From: Liopterus haemorrhoidalis
Taxonomy: Eukaryota; Arthropoda; Insecta; Coleoptera; Dytiscidae
NCBI GenBank assembly: GCA_963971575.1
Contig: OZ020624.1
Location: 3,787,001 to 3,851,000 of the forward strand
DNA length: 64,000 nt
Reading direction: 5' to 3'
Each line of letters begins with the position of its first letter. Position 1 is the stretch's first letter. Shown here one piece after another: positions 23,689 through 34,816 of this stretch. Both the position numbers and the translations under genes were made by a program. The notes under the pieces are model-generated. The model had not been told where the DNA came from and searched no databases. It was given only the letters and a program-made list of their open reading frames with translations.

Positions 23689-24143
23689 TCACAATGCGAC
23701 GTAATAATAAATTGTTACCTAATATTTAAATTCATATTTTACTCAATACAATTGTGAAAGTACCATGAGTTTGCAACAACAAACTGTTTTTTCATATTTG
23801 CGATATGCTTAAATATTTTGGTAAGCTATTTTTGTTTGATTTTGCAATATTGGGCTTACAATGTTAGCTTGTTTTAGACATCCTTGAACAAAGTTTATGA
23901 AGAACAAACGAAATATTGGATCGATTATGAAATAGTTGCATAATTCCTTCGCATTCGTCTTTATCCCAAATATTTCTCATCATTGTGTGTATATATATAT
24001 AAAATAATATTATAATTAAAAATTAATTATAATATTAATAAATATTAATTAATTATTAACTTTTAAGTAATTATTATTACTTAAATTATATTAGGTACGC
24101 AAACTGTTAGTTTATTACATAGTTTTCATTATTTTTCATTTTT

Positions 24144-25184
24144 AGGGTTTTGTAGGTATGACCAAAAAACCCTTATACCGTCATTTTGTCTTCTGTCTGT
24201 CTGTCTGTTCGGTAAAAATTGTAGCCAAACGGCTAAACCTAGAGAGTTGAAATTTGGCATGCTTATACAACTCTTTGACCCGCACATAGGAAAAATACTA
24301 AAACATCAAAAAGACACATCCCCCTAAAAATATAAACAAATATGTGCTCATCGAAAAATAATATATTTTTTTAAAATTCTGAGTAGGGTATCAAATGAAA
24401 GCCCTTAGTACGTGGATTAACGATCAAAATTTTATTTTTGCAAAATAATTTATTTTGATGCGATTTTTGCCAAAATTGTGCAAAAAAATTTGTCCCGCAC
24501 CCTGTAGCCCAGATGGTTTAAACTAAAAATCTGAAAAAATTCTAAGTAATGTAAATGGGTGTGAACCGGAATAGTACAACAGGAATTTTTGATCAAATTA
24601 TGTTTTCGGAAAATAACGCATTTTTTGTGTTTTTAACTAAAATATATTAAATATTTAATTCGGTATGTGCCACACCAGATCAGTAGCTCTAGTAGCGTAG
24701 TTGGTTTTGTCATGCGCTTAATAATGTAACTTAATTTGCAAACTAGAGTTCGAATCCTGTTAATTTTATTTTTTCTGTTTTTTTTTTGCATTTTTATTTT
24801 GTTTAAATTATTTTTGTCAAAATTCTAATTATATTTTGGTAAATGTTGCATTTTTTTTTAAAGCGTAAATTTAATAACCAGTGCGAAGTGTTGAAATTAT
24901 AATTTAATTCTGTTTGACGAAATTAGAGGGCGGGGCTTATGATTTAAGCAACCAATGGAAGCCATAGACGCAATTTTCAAAATTTTAATGAATCTTGCTA
25001 TATAAAAAAAATACTGCACATATTTAGAAACTTAAATAATGGTGTATTAGGCATTCGAATTAAAATTCATAAAAAAATATTTTGACATAACATTTGTTTT
25101 GGCATCCCAAATAATCATCATTCAGTTACTAAATACCTGCAAAATCCAGAAATGTGTGAAAATTCACACTTCACATCAATTTTT
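24144..25184 (+). mobile_element. Family B element, near full length, copy B4
   Basis: Best-preserved copy. 5' AGGGTTTTGTAGGTATGACC, (GTCT)4, all conserved blocks, the tRNA-like segment at 24686-24760, CCAATGGAAGCCATAGACGC, 3' subterminal CTAAATACCTGCAAAATCC, and the perfect palindrome GTGTGAAAATTCACAC before TCAATTTTT. Flanks are T-rich at both sides, compatible with insertion between Ts. Confidence 0.75.
24686..24760 (+). other. tRNA-like segment inside B4
   Basis: TAGCGTAGTTGG at 24693-24704 is a good A box. GAGTTCGAATCC at 24746-24757 matches the B-box consensus GGTTCGANNCC at nearly all positions, with the canonical TTCGAAT T-loop. Stems are weak. Orientation is with the host element. 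Confidence 0.6.
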
Positions 25185-26518
25185 ATAACTTGCAATTTTA
25201 GGTGAGATTTCTTTTTAAATCAGCGTAAATTTGAAGTCTATCGCAGCGCTAGGTTCGGTTAGGTTATTAGAATGCGAGCGGAGTGAGCTTATTACTTTAT
25301 AGTTTAATGACAAAACATTATCTCAGGTTAGGAAAGTGTCAGGCTAGTAGAATCGAGTGGAGCGAGCTAATTAAAGTTATTTAATGAACTAAATCTGCAA
25401 CAAAGAATTAATCACATTATGGAAACCAAAAATTAAAATATAGAATGTTAAATGTTTCTGAATTAAAAGCTCTCAAAATAAAAATTTATGTTAGGCCAAC
25501 TTTGATTTTGATAGGCGTGGCTAAAATCTGAGTTCAGAACATTCGAATATGACCTTGACTGGACTCTTTATATATACATAGAATTTTTTAAATATAGATG
25601 GGAAGATTGTCGATATTTTACTGATTAAAATTTTCTAACATTTCTCAGAAAGTTTTCAATATAATTTTTACTTTAATTTTATGGAACTATATATTTTAGA
25701 AATATTATATAAAGATGTTTTAGTATCCTTATCTGGTTGAACATATAGTTTTCCTATAATATCCTTCAATATGTTAAATTAAATTTAGGAAGCATATCAA
25801 AAATATTGATACAAATATGTATCCTTTGATGTATTGTAGTTGTGCCTTTACAAGTAACTTCTTGCTAAGCGATTTGTGTGTAAGAAGAAGAGATAAAGAG
25901 ATTTGATAATGAGAGCGGACAGAGAGTACAAGGAGTAGATCAAAGGAAGGAAGGCAAGGCGCAACGATAAAAGAAATCTAATCCAGGACATGCATAGAAA
26001 ATGGAGCTTTGATGTTTGGAAACTTTTTACATGAGTTACGAGTTGAGAATAGGGATACGGACCGACGTAATTACGTTTTTACAAATATATTACTTACTTG
26101 CTTTGTTTCTCTATATTAAATTTAACTTTACTAATTATCTTATTCTAATCGGTATACACGTAACAATCTTTAACAATCAAGCAGTGTTATGAACCACTTC
26201 ATCTTAAAAAAAAAATTGCATAAGCTGTATCTAGCGGGACAGGTAAAATGGATGGTCTACTCAGCAATAGTCTACTCGGTAAGGGTTAAATCGGCAACGA
26301 AAATCAGCGAGGAGAAAAAAAAAATATTTTTTTTATTTATTTTTTTTTTCCTTTTATTTGTTGGCTTTAGCTGCTTTGGCTATTAGCCATGTATAAATAC
26401 AGAGATTACAATATTTTTAAAATTACATTTATAATTTGATATTTTCTGCTTTAATATAGTTATTAATAATGATTAGATGAGTTACATCCGTAAGTTAGTA
26501 ATTATAGTTGAAGGTAAT
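25185..26518. other. Gene-free stretch with AGGTTAGG-type repeats
   Basis: 25245-25390 contains GGTTCGGTTAGGTTATTAGAAT and two copies of a GAG(C/T)GGAG(T/C)GAGC motif next to AGTTTAATGACAAAACATTA. The same combination occurs at 63630-63770. The rest is unassigned. Confidence 0.4.
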
Positions 26519-26568
26519 GGGATTCGGACCAGTCAGAAAATAAAAACAAATTTATTAACTTCGCTAAC

Positions 26569-26597
26569 GTTTCGATTTTAATTTAAATCTTCATCAG
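26569..26597 (-). other. CTGATGA-stem-GAAAC motif
   Basis: Minus strand CTGATGAA, stem GATTT-AAATTA-AAATC, then GAAACG. Same layout as the motif in the 34817-35379 inverted repeat and at 23272. Possible hammerhead-like core; not demonstrated. Confidence 0.35.
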
Positions 26598-27357
26598 AGC
26601 TACAAATATATATAGAAATATAGAATTATTCAATTGGTAAGTTTACATGTATAAAATTATGATAGTGTTCAAATTAAACAAGTCAAGTAGTTAAAATAAG
26701 CATTACAAAATTGTCGGAATTTAAAATATAACATAAAATAATTATTAAATAATAAAAACATATCAAATATGAGTTAAAGAATAAAAAACAATGTTAAATT
26801 TATATTACCTTAGTTAATAGTCACGATATAAAATAACAATTTAAAATTAATAAAGAACACATCATATTGTCCGGTTATTGAACTCAGAGATAAGCATATG
26901 AATAAGCCACGTATGAATTTGAAAAAGGGTTTGAGATGGTTGAAACAAGTAAGTAACGCTATCTATTAATAAATTTCGAATTATAGATATCGTCAGCAAA
27001 TAACAAACTGAAGGAAAATTTAAAACATTTATAAATTGAGTTTATATATAATATAAACAAAATAGGCCCCAAGTGAGAACCCTGAGGTACTCCCGATTTA
27101 ACTGAAATTCTACGAGATGTGAAACCATTACATACCAAAAACTGTGACCTATTTCTAATGTATCTATCAAGCCATGGTAATAGGGAACCATGTATGCCGT
27201 AACTTGTTAATTTTAACGTAAGTAAAAAGTGATTTATTCTATCAAACGCCTTGCTAAAATCGGTATAAATTACATCAACTTGTTTCTTGCTGTCTAATGC
27301 ATTGCTCACAAATTCAGTGAAAGGTATTAAATTGGTAAGTACTGATCTTAGACCCAA
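26569..27357 (-). pseudogene. LINE reverse transcriptase palm fragment with 3' tail
   Basis: An open minus-strand frame at 27357-26959 contains RT motif A (VIYTDFSKAFDRINHF), motif B (VKSGVPQGSHLGPILFILYI) and motif C (FSLLFADD), so fingers/palm are represented for about 130 residues, as in Jockey/CR1-type LINEs. It is cut at 27357 where family B copy B5 begins, and the frame stops just after motif C. About 400 bp downstream on the same strand lies a CTGATGA...GAAAC hairpin motif followed by AATAAA (26569-26597), possibly part of its 3' region or a separate element. Confidence 0.7.
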
Positions 27358-27625
27358 TTATAGGAAAAATACTGAGAATTAAAAAAAAAAAAAACACACA
27401 CTCCCAGATAAATATAAACAAATATGTAATTAATGAAAAAATATATATATATTTTTTTAAATTTTGTGTGTTATCAAATGAAACCTCTTAATGCATGGAT
27501 CGACAAACAAATTTTTATTTTTGATAAATTTTTGTTTTATGGTATTTTTGCCAAAAATATTTAAAAAGACTTCTATCCTCCATCCTATTTCCTAGAGGTT
27601 GATTTAAAAACTAATAATTGCAATA
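27352..27625 (+). mobile_element. Diverged family B internal fragment, copy B5
   Basis: Alignable to the B block TAGGAAAAATACT...TATAAACAAATATG and the AAATGAAA...GATCGA...ATTTTTATTTTTG segment, but diverged and lacking both ends. Confidence 0.5.
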
Positions 27626-27937
27626 TAATTAAATAAGTGTGGCCATTGTTTTACAAAAAAATACTGATACTGTTCATTTCCAATAGTAACCAAAACAACA
27701 CGACACGACACAATAAAAAAAAAAAACACTATAATACGAGATGCTTTCTATATGCAACCGTTACTCGAACTAACGTGCCAGCATCCATATAGCTCCTTTA
27801 ACGTAATTATACCGCATAATCTGACCATACGCCAGCTCTCCGCGGAGGCCATAAAAGCATCTGAAAACAGAGCCAATTTCGATTTGGCTCGCCTGCCTAA
27901 ATAAATAGAAAGCATGCTTTGACGCATCAAATGCATG

Positions 27938-28854
27938 TAGGGTTGCCAGGCGTCCGGATAAAGCAGGACATAGTTAGGCTTTTTGATTGCGTGTCCGGCC
28001 AAAATAAACGGTGTCCGGCTTGTCCGGCTTTTGTTAGGCTTTTTACATTTCGCAAACGAGCGAGCGCCGTTTTCTGAACAATAACAAAGAGAACGTTAAT
28101 TTCAAGAAGCTGTTAGCACACAATAAATTGGTAGCCTATTTTAAATCGATGAGTAATCAAGATTGCTTTTCAGAATTCCTAACTATTTGTCAGTATTACT
28201 TTGCGATCCCAGGATATAATGCAAACGTTGAAAGAGTTTTTTCCTTGATAGGTCAGCAATGGTCAAAAGAACGCAACAGATTACATGTTAACACTGTAGC
28301 TAAAATGTTGGTAGTAGAATTTAATTTAAAACATTTGACGTGTAAGGATTTTTACAACTGCATTTTGAAAGAAACTGAGCTTTTAAAGCAGATTTCTGCC
28401 AACCAAAAATATGAATAATTATTTTTATTGTTTAACTGAAAGTTTTGTTTTGTTTAGATTGTTTTTTTATTTTGTTTTGCTTTGGGAAGTAATAGCAAGT
28501 AAATAAGACTTATTTGTGCAATTGCCTTTATTTAATTTAAGAAGAATTTAAAAATGTTGATAAATGTTTATCTAGAATCTAATTTTGACTGATGACTTTA
28601 TTTGACTGGTTAATAATAAATTATTTAGACTGATTTGGCGTTTTATTTATTTTTTATTTATTTTTCATTAGAATTTAACAAGATTTATGGTAATAATCAA
28701 AAAAGCTTGATTCTACATAAAAAAAAATTGTCGTACCTATTAATACTGAGAAACAAAATCCTCAATAATGTAGAGTGTCCGGTTTTTTTACCCAAACGTC
28801 CGGTCAAACTGGCTGGTTTGTTCGGCTATTAGGTTTGGCGACCTGGCAACCCTA
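27938..28854 (+). mobile_element. Internally deleted hAT element with hATC domain
   Basis: Ends TAGGGTTGCCAGG and CCTGGCAACCCTA are inverted repeats flanked by AATGCATG/AATTCATG (7 of 8 identical). A plus-strand frame (28128-28418, 96 aa) encodes the C-terminal hAT dimerisation domain: YYFAIPGYNANVERVFSLIG then QQWSKERNRLHVNTVAKML. A normal hAT transposase is over 500 aa, so the DNA-binding and catalytic parts are deleted. Subterminal GTCCGG motifs repeat at both ends. The dimerisation-only product could not transpose alone. Confidence 0.85.
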
Positions 28855-28862
28855 AATTCATG

Positions 28863-29879
28863 GCAATAGCAGCGTTCCGTACTTAAACGCGTGTATGTTT
28901 ATTTGTAGTTATCGGCATTTTTAAAGAAAATAAATGCTTTTCGATGATTAATTTGTGATGGTGTTTCCATAATTTTGCAATGGTAGGGCCATGGTTCCTT
29001 GGCTCTTCATGAGGAGCCGCCATTGATAGGTTGTGTACAGTGGACGAGTAGAACGTTTTCACCATTCCATTATTGTTATTTAATAATACTGAATAAGTGT
29101 TGTCCACTAGACTAGTGTACATTTTCATTTAGTTCAACATTATAACAAATTATGTTTAATGCTATTTTCCAGTAATCCCATACACTTCACAATTAGTAAT
29201 TAAATTCCCAGTATTTGTATTGTGGTGTTGTTCATAGTGAATTTAATATCGACTAATATAATAATAAAGTTAGAGATATTAAAAATGTATCCGCACTGAA
29301 TATTATAGTTTTCCGACAATCGATTGTGTACACAACATCAATATAACATCATTCAATGATTAATGCAAGCTGACATTGTTCCGTTCTCTGTTCACACGTG
29401 CAATGACGTATGTTCGTTATTACACACAGCGACATTCTGTTATATTTACGTCTCATTTAAGCTTGTTATACAAATATAACAGAGCATTTTTCAAAATATA
29501 CTGTCAACAGACTTTTTAAATTATTAAATAAACATATTGTGATTAATTTGTTTTGTATGACCTAATTATGAACAGAAAATTTGTTATTATATTTTGTAAC
29601 AATTGTTATTAATGTGGTTATATTGCTAATTGCCATAAATGTGCGAAATGTTCAATACTGATCTCCCTACAGTATTTTATAATTGGAAATATTTCATTAC
29701 ATTGCTGGCATGGTGTAGATTTTCAACTCGTCCACTGGGCACAACTTATTCAGAATTTTCTAAATTGAACTAATTTATCACACCATCGGTTTTCTAAAAT
29801 CGTTCTGCTCCTCTGCTGTACACAACTTATTCTATGTTTTATAAATTGAACTGTTTTATTAATTTTGTTCGCATATAGA
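28863..29879. other. Non-coding stretch with dispersed 'CTCGTCCACTGG' unit
   Basis: No coding sequence. Contains repeats of a unit with CTCGTCCACTGGGCACAACT and TTATTCAGAATTTTCTAAAT (29715-29770), GTACACAACTTATTCTATGT (29820) and an inverted form near 29030-29110. The unit recurs at 31085-31140, 32110-32160 and 48110-48260. Confidence 0.45.
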
Positions 29880-31015
29880 TGCCAGTTTGGAAGAATTGCT
29901 TCGTGAAGACGATGCTCAATGAACACTTGAGTTTGGAGGGCAACTAGTTGTTGACCACTAAACAGTTGCTCGTCATTTAAATGAAATGGGAAAAATGCAG
30001 AACTTCGTAAAATGGGTTCCGCAGCAATAGCCCGAAGTTGTGATTAAAAATCGAAATTTGACTTTCACTGTTGACCAAGCAGAAAAAAATAGTTTTTTTG
30101 TGGTGCCTCGTTACAGACGATGAAAAATTGTGAATAAAACATCCACAGCCATATTTTCTGCTCTGTATCTGGTGGGAATAGGAAGGAGTAGTCTATTATG
30201 AACTGCTAAAACAATATCAAACGGGGACAAAATATTGTAATATAAGGCAACTAAGGCAACTGAACTGAGAACTGATCAAAAAGCATCCTAAAAGGCGTAT
30301 CACACTAGAACGCTATCCAAGTCTTATTTTTGTAGTTTTTTTTTTCATGATCCAAGTCTTCAGGTCTTGAAATATCACACGGTATTTGAATATTAGTTAC
30401 GCAGGACTTGGAAATTGTTTGTTTACCCATGCGTACATCGTGAAATTATGACAGTTGACAGTTATATTTTGACATAAACAAAAGACAAAGACGCGTCAGC
30501 TGTAAGACCTGGGTAAAAAGACCGAGAAACTGTATCCTGTTTCATTTGCCTGGTCTTCAAAACCTAGGTTTTTTCTTCATACTATCACACGCACAAGACT
30601 TCGATTCGAATGCAAAGACTTTAAATTTCCAAGTTTAGACTTGAATAATAACTCTAGTGTGATAAGGCCATAAAACAGCAACAAATCGACGCAAAGTCAT
30701 TCTTATCCATGACAACACCAAAGCCTTTGTTAACAAAGAGTCCAAGGAGGCGTTGTTAGACATGTCATGGGAAGTCTTCTCTCACCCTGCTTATTTACCA
30801 GATATTGCCTCTTCTGATTACCATCTATTCAGATCCATGCAACATGAGTGGTCTGGTGAGTGCTTCTCGAATATCGAAGATGTGTAGAAATGGGTGGATG
30901 ATAGAATTACGCCAAAAGATAACACGTTCTTTCAACGCGGGATCCATTTGCTGTCTGACAGATGGAAAAAGGTCATAGATTCAGATGACCAATATTTTGA
31001 TTTAATACAATGTAC
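29880..31015 (+). pseudogene. mariner-like transposase, third lineage, interrupted
   Basis: Heavily decayed mariner-superfamily gene. HTH: DASLEELLREDDAQ, a stop, then VARHLNEMGKMQNFVKWVPQ. Catalytic part after the insert at 30294-30669: ILIHDNTKAFVNKESKEALL, then DMSWEVFSHPAYLPDIASSD, YHLFRSMQHEW and WKKVIDSDDQYFD. The second and third Asp are 34 residues apart (DD34D). Many stops. No TIR recognised. The family differs from M1-M6 and M7. Confidence 0.7.
30294..30669. mobile_element. MITE inserted in the 29.9-kb mariner
   Basis: Inverted ends GGCGTATCACACTAGAACG and (right, reverse-complemented) GGCCTTATCACACTAGAG, interrupting the mariner catalytic region. TAAAA lies on both sides but is offset by one base, so the TSD is uncertain. 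Shares the TCACACTAGA core with 7675-8270. Confidence 0.6.
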
Positions 31016-31199
31016 TATTTAGATTATATAAATAAAAAATACATTTAATGAACCTTTGCAATAACCAACTGCATCATAATTATTTTGGGCTGATGAAGAC
31101 TTTCTACTCATACACTGGACAAAACTTATTCAGTATTTTGTTTAAGTAATAATCTTTATTCTTGCTATTCGGCATCGAATTTCATCCATTTCATCCATT

Positions 31200-31735
31200 T
31201 TAAAACTATTCTTCACTCTCCTCCAAAATGCTTTCCAACCGCACTGGTTCTTCCCCTGTAGTCTTTTGGACTACGTCTCAGGTGGTTCTGGATTTCTAGG
31301 TATTTTCATCAAGTCCGGTACTCTTCCTTCCAAAATTTATCCACTGCCATCCCGTTCCTGCACCTGTACCTGGATATCATCTTCTGATGTTTGCTATTAT
31401 GTCTCAGGTACCTCGGTAACTTTTGAAGTTGTAACTTTTTATTACATCTTGTTTCATTTTTCTGTTTTGTCTCCCTTGATCGTCTTTTTTTCCCTTGTCT
31501 ATGTCCAACAATATTTTCAAGCCATCCTTGCCTTCTTCCTGCTTTCGCCTTATCTCTTCAAAGTCAGATACGTTCCTAGTATTTTCGGCTCCCTGTTCCC
31601 TAAATTATCTAAGTGTTTCTTCAGAATTCTTTCAGAATTCCGTTGCTGTTTACTCTGATCTGTTCGAATTTAACTGCTCTGGCTCCGATGTTAATTCCGG
31701 CTTAGTGCAACTTTGTTTTCACTTTCGAGGCTCAT
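31200..31735 (-). other. Pyrimidine-rich tract, possible LINE ORF1 remnant
   Basis: The plus strand is markedly C/T-rich. The minus strand gives Lys/Glu/Arg-rich frames with several stops. Composition resembles LINE sense-strand sequence such as 338-1125 and 18300-18790, but no domain is recognisable. The plus-strand frames (130 and 120 codons) are probably composition artefacts. Confidence 0.3.
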
Positions 31736-31749
31736 CTGGTACGGATAAA

Positions 31750-31965
31750 AAGAATTATAGATCGAAGAAAATAATTTTTATTTTTGAAAAATATATTTTT
31801 TTATTGGATTTATGCCAAAAATGGACAAAAAAACTTCTCCCAAAGGGATTGATCTAAAAACCTGAAAAAAATCTCCGTAATGTACATTAATGGGAACTGG
31901 AATTGTTCAACAAGAATTTTCGATTAAATTTTTTTGAAAAATGTCGATTTATAACCGCTTCCAAC
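31750..31965 (+). mobile_element. Diverged family B fragment, copy B6
   Basis: Internal block only: AATTTTTATTTTTGAAAAA..., GATCTAAAAACCTGAAAAAA, AATGTACATTAATGG and TTCAACAAGAATTTTCGATT. Belongs to the divergent subfamily seen at 44503-45249. Confidence 0.5.
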
Positions 31966-32902
31966 CCGGATTGGGCCACCGTGGGAGTTGTAGACCTAAA
32001 ACTTCACTCTTCGGAGTGAAAGGCCTGTGCCTAATACAAACTAGCACTACGGTAGTGACAGCTACGGCTTGGTGAGACTGCTGCGTGACGTCTATGGGCT
32101 GAAAAAGAAGAAGACGTTCTACTCGTCCAGTGAACACAATCTATTCATATCTCATAAATGACAATATGTTGGTCAAATGTAGTTGACTAATTGAAGAATT
32201 CTTATATAGATTTTAGATTACAAACAGCTCCTTATCCTAAAATCACAATTTTCTGCCAGTTTTTGAGAGATATTTTAAAGTTATTGATATAAAAGTGCTG
32301 GTTATAAAATTTCAAAAGATGACTCTACAGTTTTTCCAGACATAAAATTGAATAGATGCCGATTACACGAATATTCCTCGGCATAAGAAAAAGAAGATGT
32401 AGCAGACACGTAGATAATAGAAGAGAATAGACGTTTAAATGGATAAAACACGGGCGGCGAACACCGCACTGAATCTAATTACCTCTAAGGTCGATTACTG
32501 TTTTAATAAAACTTTCAACTTTGTTTGATCAGATAGCAATAAGAAAGTTCCATACTTGCGTACAATCTATATCACTAAATTACCGCGGTACGTGTCCTGA
32601 GTTCTTCGCCCGGTTACCGGTTACCGTACCTAAAGCTAAACGACTTCAGACAACCAAAGATTTATTACCGATTCCAAAATTGAAAATAGATTTTAAAAGC
32701 TAAAATGCTGAATTAATGCATTCTTTATGAAACATTCAACTCAAGAAACATCCTTAATATTGTTTTAAAAAGTATCTATTGGTACGATTACCTAAGAGTG
32801 AATGAGAAATGAACTGATACTAGTAAAGTATCGATACTTTTTTATAGATACTAGTTTTTAAGTACTCGGTATTTTTGTTTCGATATTTTACTTGAATCTA
32901 TC
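31966..32902. other. Gene-free stretch
   Basis: Holds GC-richer repeat-like sequence at 31970-32110 (AACCCGGATTGGGCCACCGT) ending in an AAAAAGAAGAAG tail, possibly a SINE or LINE 3' end. One copy of the CTCGTCCAGTGAACACAA unit follows. The rest is unassigned. Confidence 0.35.
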
Positions 32903-33060
32903 CTTTTTACCGCCAACATATATAAGGGAGGTATTGTGATCATACCGATTTTGACACTTCGATGGATCTCCACGAATTGCGGTCCCTACATAACGTTTTG
33001 ACTATCTTTAGCATGATGTCTGTCGGTCTGTCTGTCCGTATGTCCGTCGGCCGTCTATCG

Positions 33061-33111
<51 letters not shown>

Positions 33112-33632
33112 CATCCGTCCGTTTGTGTACACATGCAGAGCAAATTCGACTACAAGGATTTTTATAAAATTTCATATTTAAGCTTCTGACATCAATGGCA
33201 CGACTTGATCAACTTTTAGTAAAAATCGGTCGACTAAAAATAGGAATTTACACGTGTCAATTTTAAGATTTTTTCGAATATTTAGCAACAGAAAAATATT
33301 TCGAAAAAATTTATTAAACGAAAGTTGCTACAAATACAATAAATAACAACTTGTATTTGAGACATTTTTTGATAAAATAATTTTTGAAAATTTTTTGAAA
33401 TATTTTCTATTTATTTTTTCATACTTATATGTAACGTAATATTTCATAACAGAAAAATATTTCGAAAAAAGTTAAAGAGATGCTATAAAAGCAATAACTA
33501 ACAACTTTTATATGAGACATTTTTTGATAAAACAAAAAAAAATTGAAAAATTTTTCGAATATTTTTCTAAGTATCTATTTTTTCATACTTATATGTAAGG
33601 TTTCCATGGTCATGATAAATAATATCTCGTCA
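32903..33632 (-). mobile_element. Family A element, copy A3
   Basis: Starts TTTTTACCGCCAACATAT, continues ATAAGGGAGGTATTGTGATC, has (GTCT)n at 33060-33110, then the shared block ending TTTCCATGGTCATGATAAAT. The part around CAACAGAAAAATATTTCGAAA is repeated about 170 bp later (33285 and 33450), an internal tandem duplication absent from A1. The element directly abuts mariner M3. Confidence 0.6.
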
Positions 33633-33636
33633 TAAA

Positions 33637-34720
33637 GACATTACTCGTGAAGGGTTTCGTTGAATGATTTTTTACGATTTTAATAAAGGCCTAACTCAAC
33701 AACAATGCATAGATTCGGTTCGTTCAACTTTTGGTAATGAAGCACCATCAAAAAAGACTGTTTATAATTGGATTTCAGAATTTCATCGTGGTCGTGCGTC
33801 CGTTAGTGATGAATCTCGTGAAGGTCGACCAAAATCGGTTGTAATTCAAAACAACATCGATGCTGTGCGCAAAATAATTGAAGAAGATCGGCATGTGACT
33901 TTGAGATAGAAGCATCCTTTGGCATATCGCAGACTGCAATACATTTGATTTAGCATGAACATTTAGCTGTGAAAAAATTTGTTTCTGATGGATTCCGCAT
34001 AATTTGACCGAAGCTCAAAAAAAGCTCGTGTTGATTGGTGTAAGAGAATGCTAAAAAAATTCAACCTAGGCACTGCATGATCCGTATACAACATCGTTAC
34101 AGGTGACGAAACTTGGATTTATTCATATGAACCGGAAACTAAGCAACAACCCACTGTTTGGGTTTTCTAAGATGAACCGAAACCCTCAAAAGTTGTTCGT
34201 TCCGAAAGCAAGAAAATGATTGCTTGTTTCTTCGGTTGTGCTAGACATGTCGCAACCATTCCTTTAGAGAACCGGAGAACAGTTAATGCAGAATGGTATA
34301 CAACAATATGTTTGCCAGAAGTTGACAAAATCAGGAATAGAATCAAAAACGTCGCATCATTCTTCATCATGACAATACAAGCTCCCACAAAGCAGGTCAA
34401 ACAATTGATTATTTGAAGGAGAAAACCATCGAACTAATGTCTCATTGTCTGTATTCACCTGATTTATCAGACTTTTTTTTTGTTCCCCAATGTCAAACAA
34501 AAACTGCGTGGACAGCGAATTTCATCACCTCAAGAAACTATAGAAGCCTTCGAAAACCATGTTTTTTGAGATACCAACTTCAGAGTGGAAACAATGTTTC
34601 GAGCATTGGTTTGAATGCATGCAAAAGTGTATAAATCTTAAAAGCGAATATTTTGAAAAGCAATAAAACCGTTTGTTCCAAAAATTTTGTCTTAGTTTTT
34701 GTACAAATTTAAAAGGTAGT
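33637..34720 (+). pseudogene. mariner, copy M3, lacking its 5' end
   Basis: Transposase of the M1-M6 lineage. HTH: MIFYDFNKGLTQQQCIDSVR, VYNWISEFHRGRASVSDESR, GRPKSVVIQNNIDAVRKIIE. The frame breaks just after EEDRHVT (33909). Downstream sequence retains GDETWIYSYEPETKQQPTVW and KKMIACFFGCARHVATIPLE in shifted frames, then CLYSPDL with a 3' end near AAAATTTAAAAGGTAG. The 5' TIR is missing because family A copy A3 ends exactly where the mariner begins. Confidence 0.8.
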
Positions 34721-34816
34721 AGTGGATTCAAACGGTTAAAAGTTGTTGATGATACATTGTAACTAATAATTTTTTAGATTATTAGTTTTAGAATAGTATT
34801 TAACGTCCAATTTTGT

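Noticed and set aside
24686..24760. Functional tRNA gene
   Set aside because: Good A and B boxes but the acceptor, D and anticodon stems do not pair convincingly; treated as tRNA-like only.
31266..31857. Plus-strand frames of 130 and 120 codons
   Set aside because: They lie in a pyrimidine-rich tract and overlap in different frames; composition explains the Ser/Phe/Leu richness.
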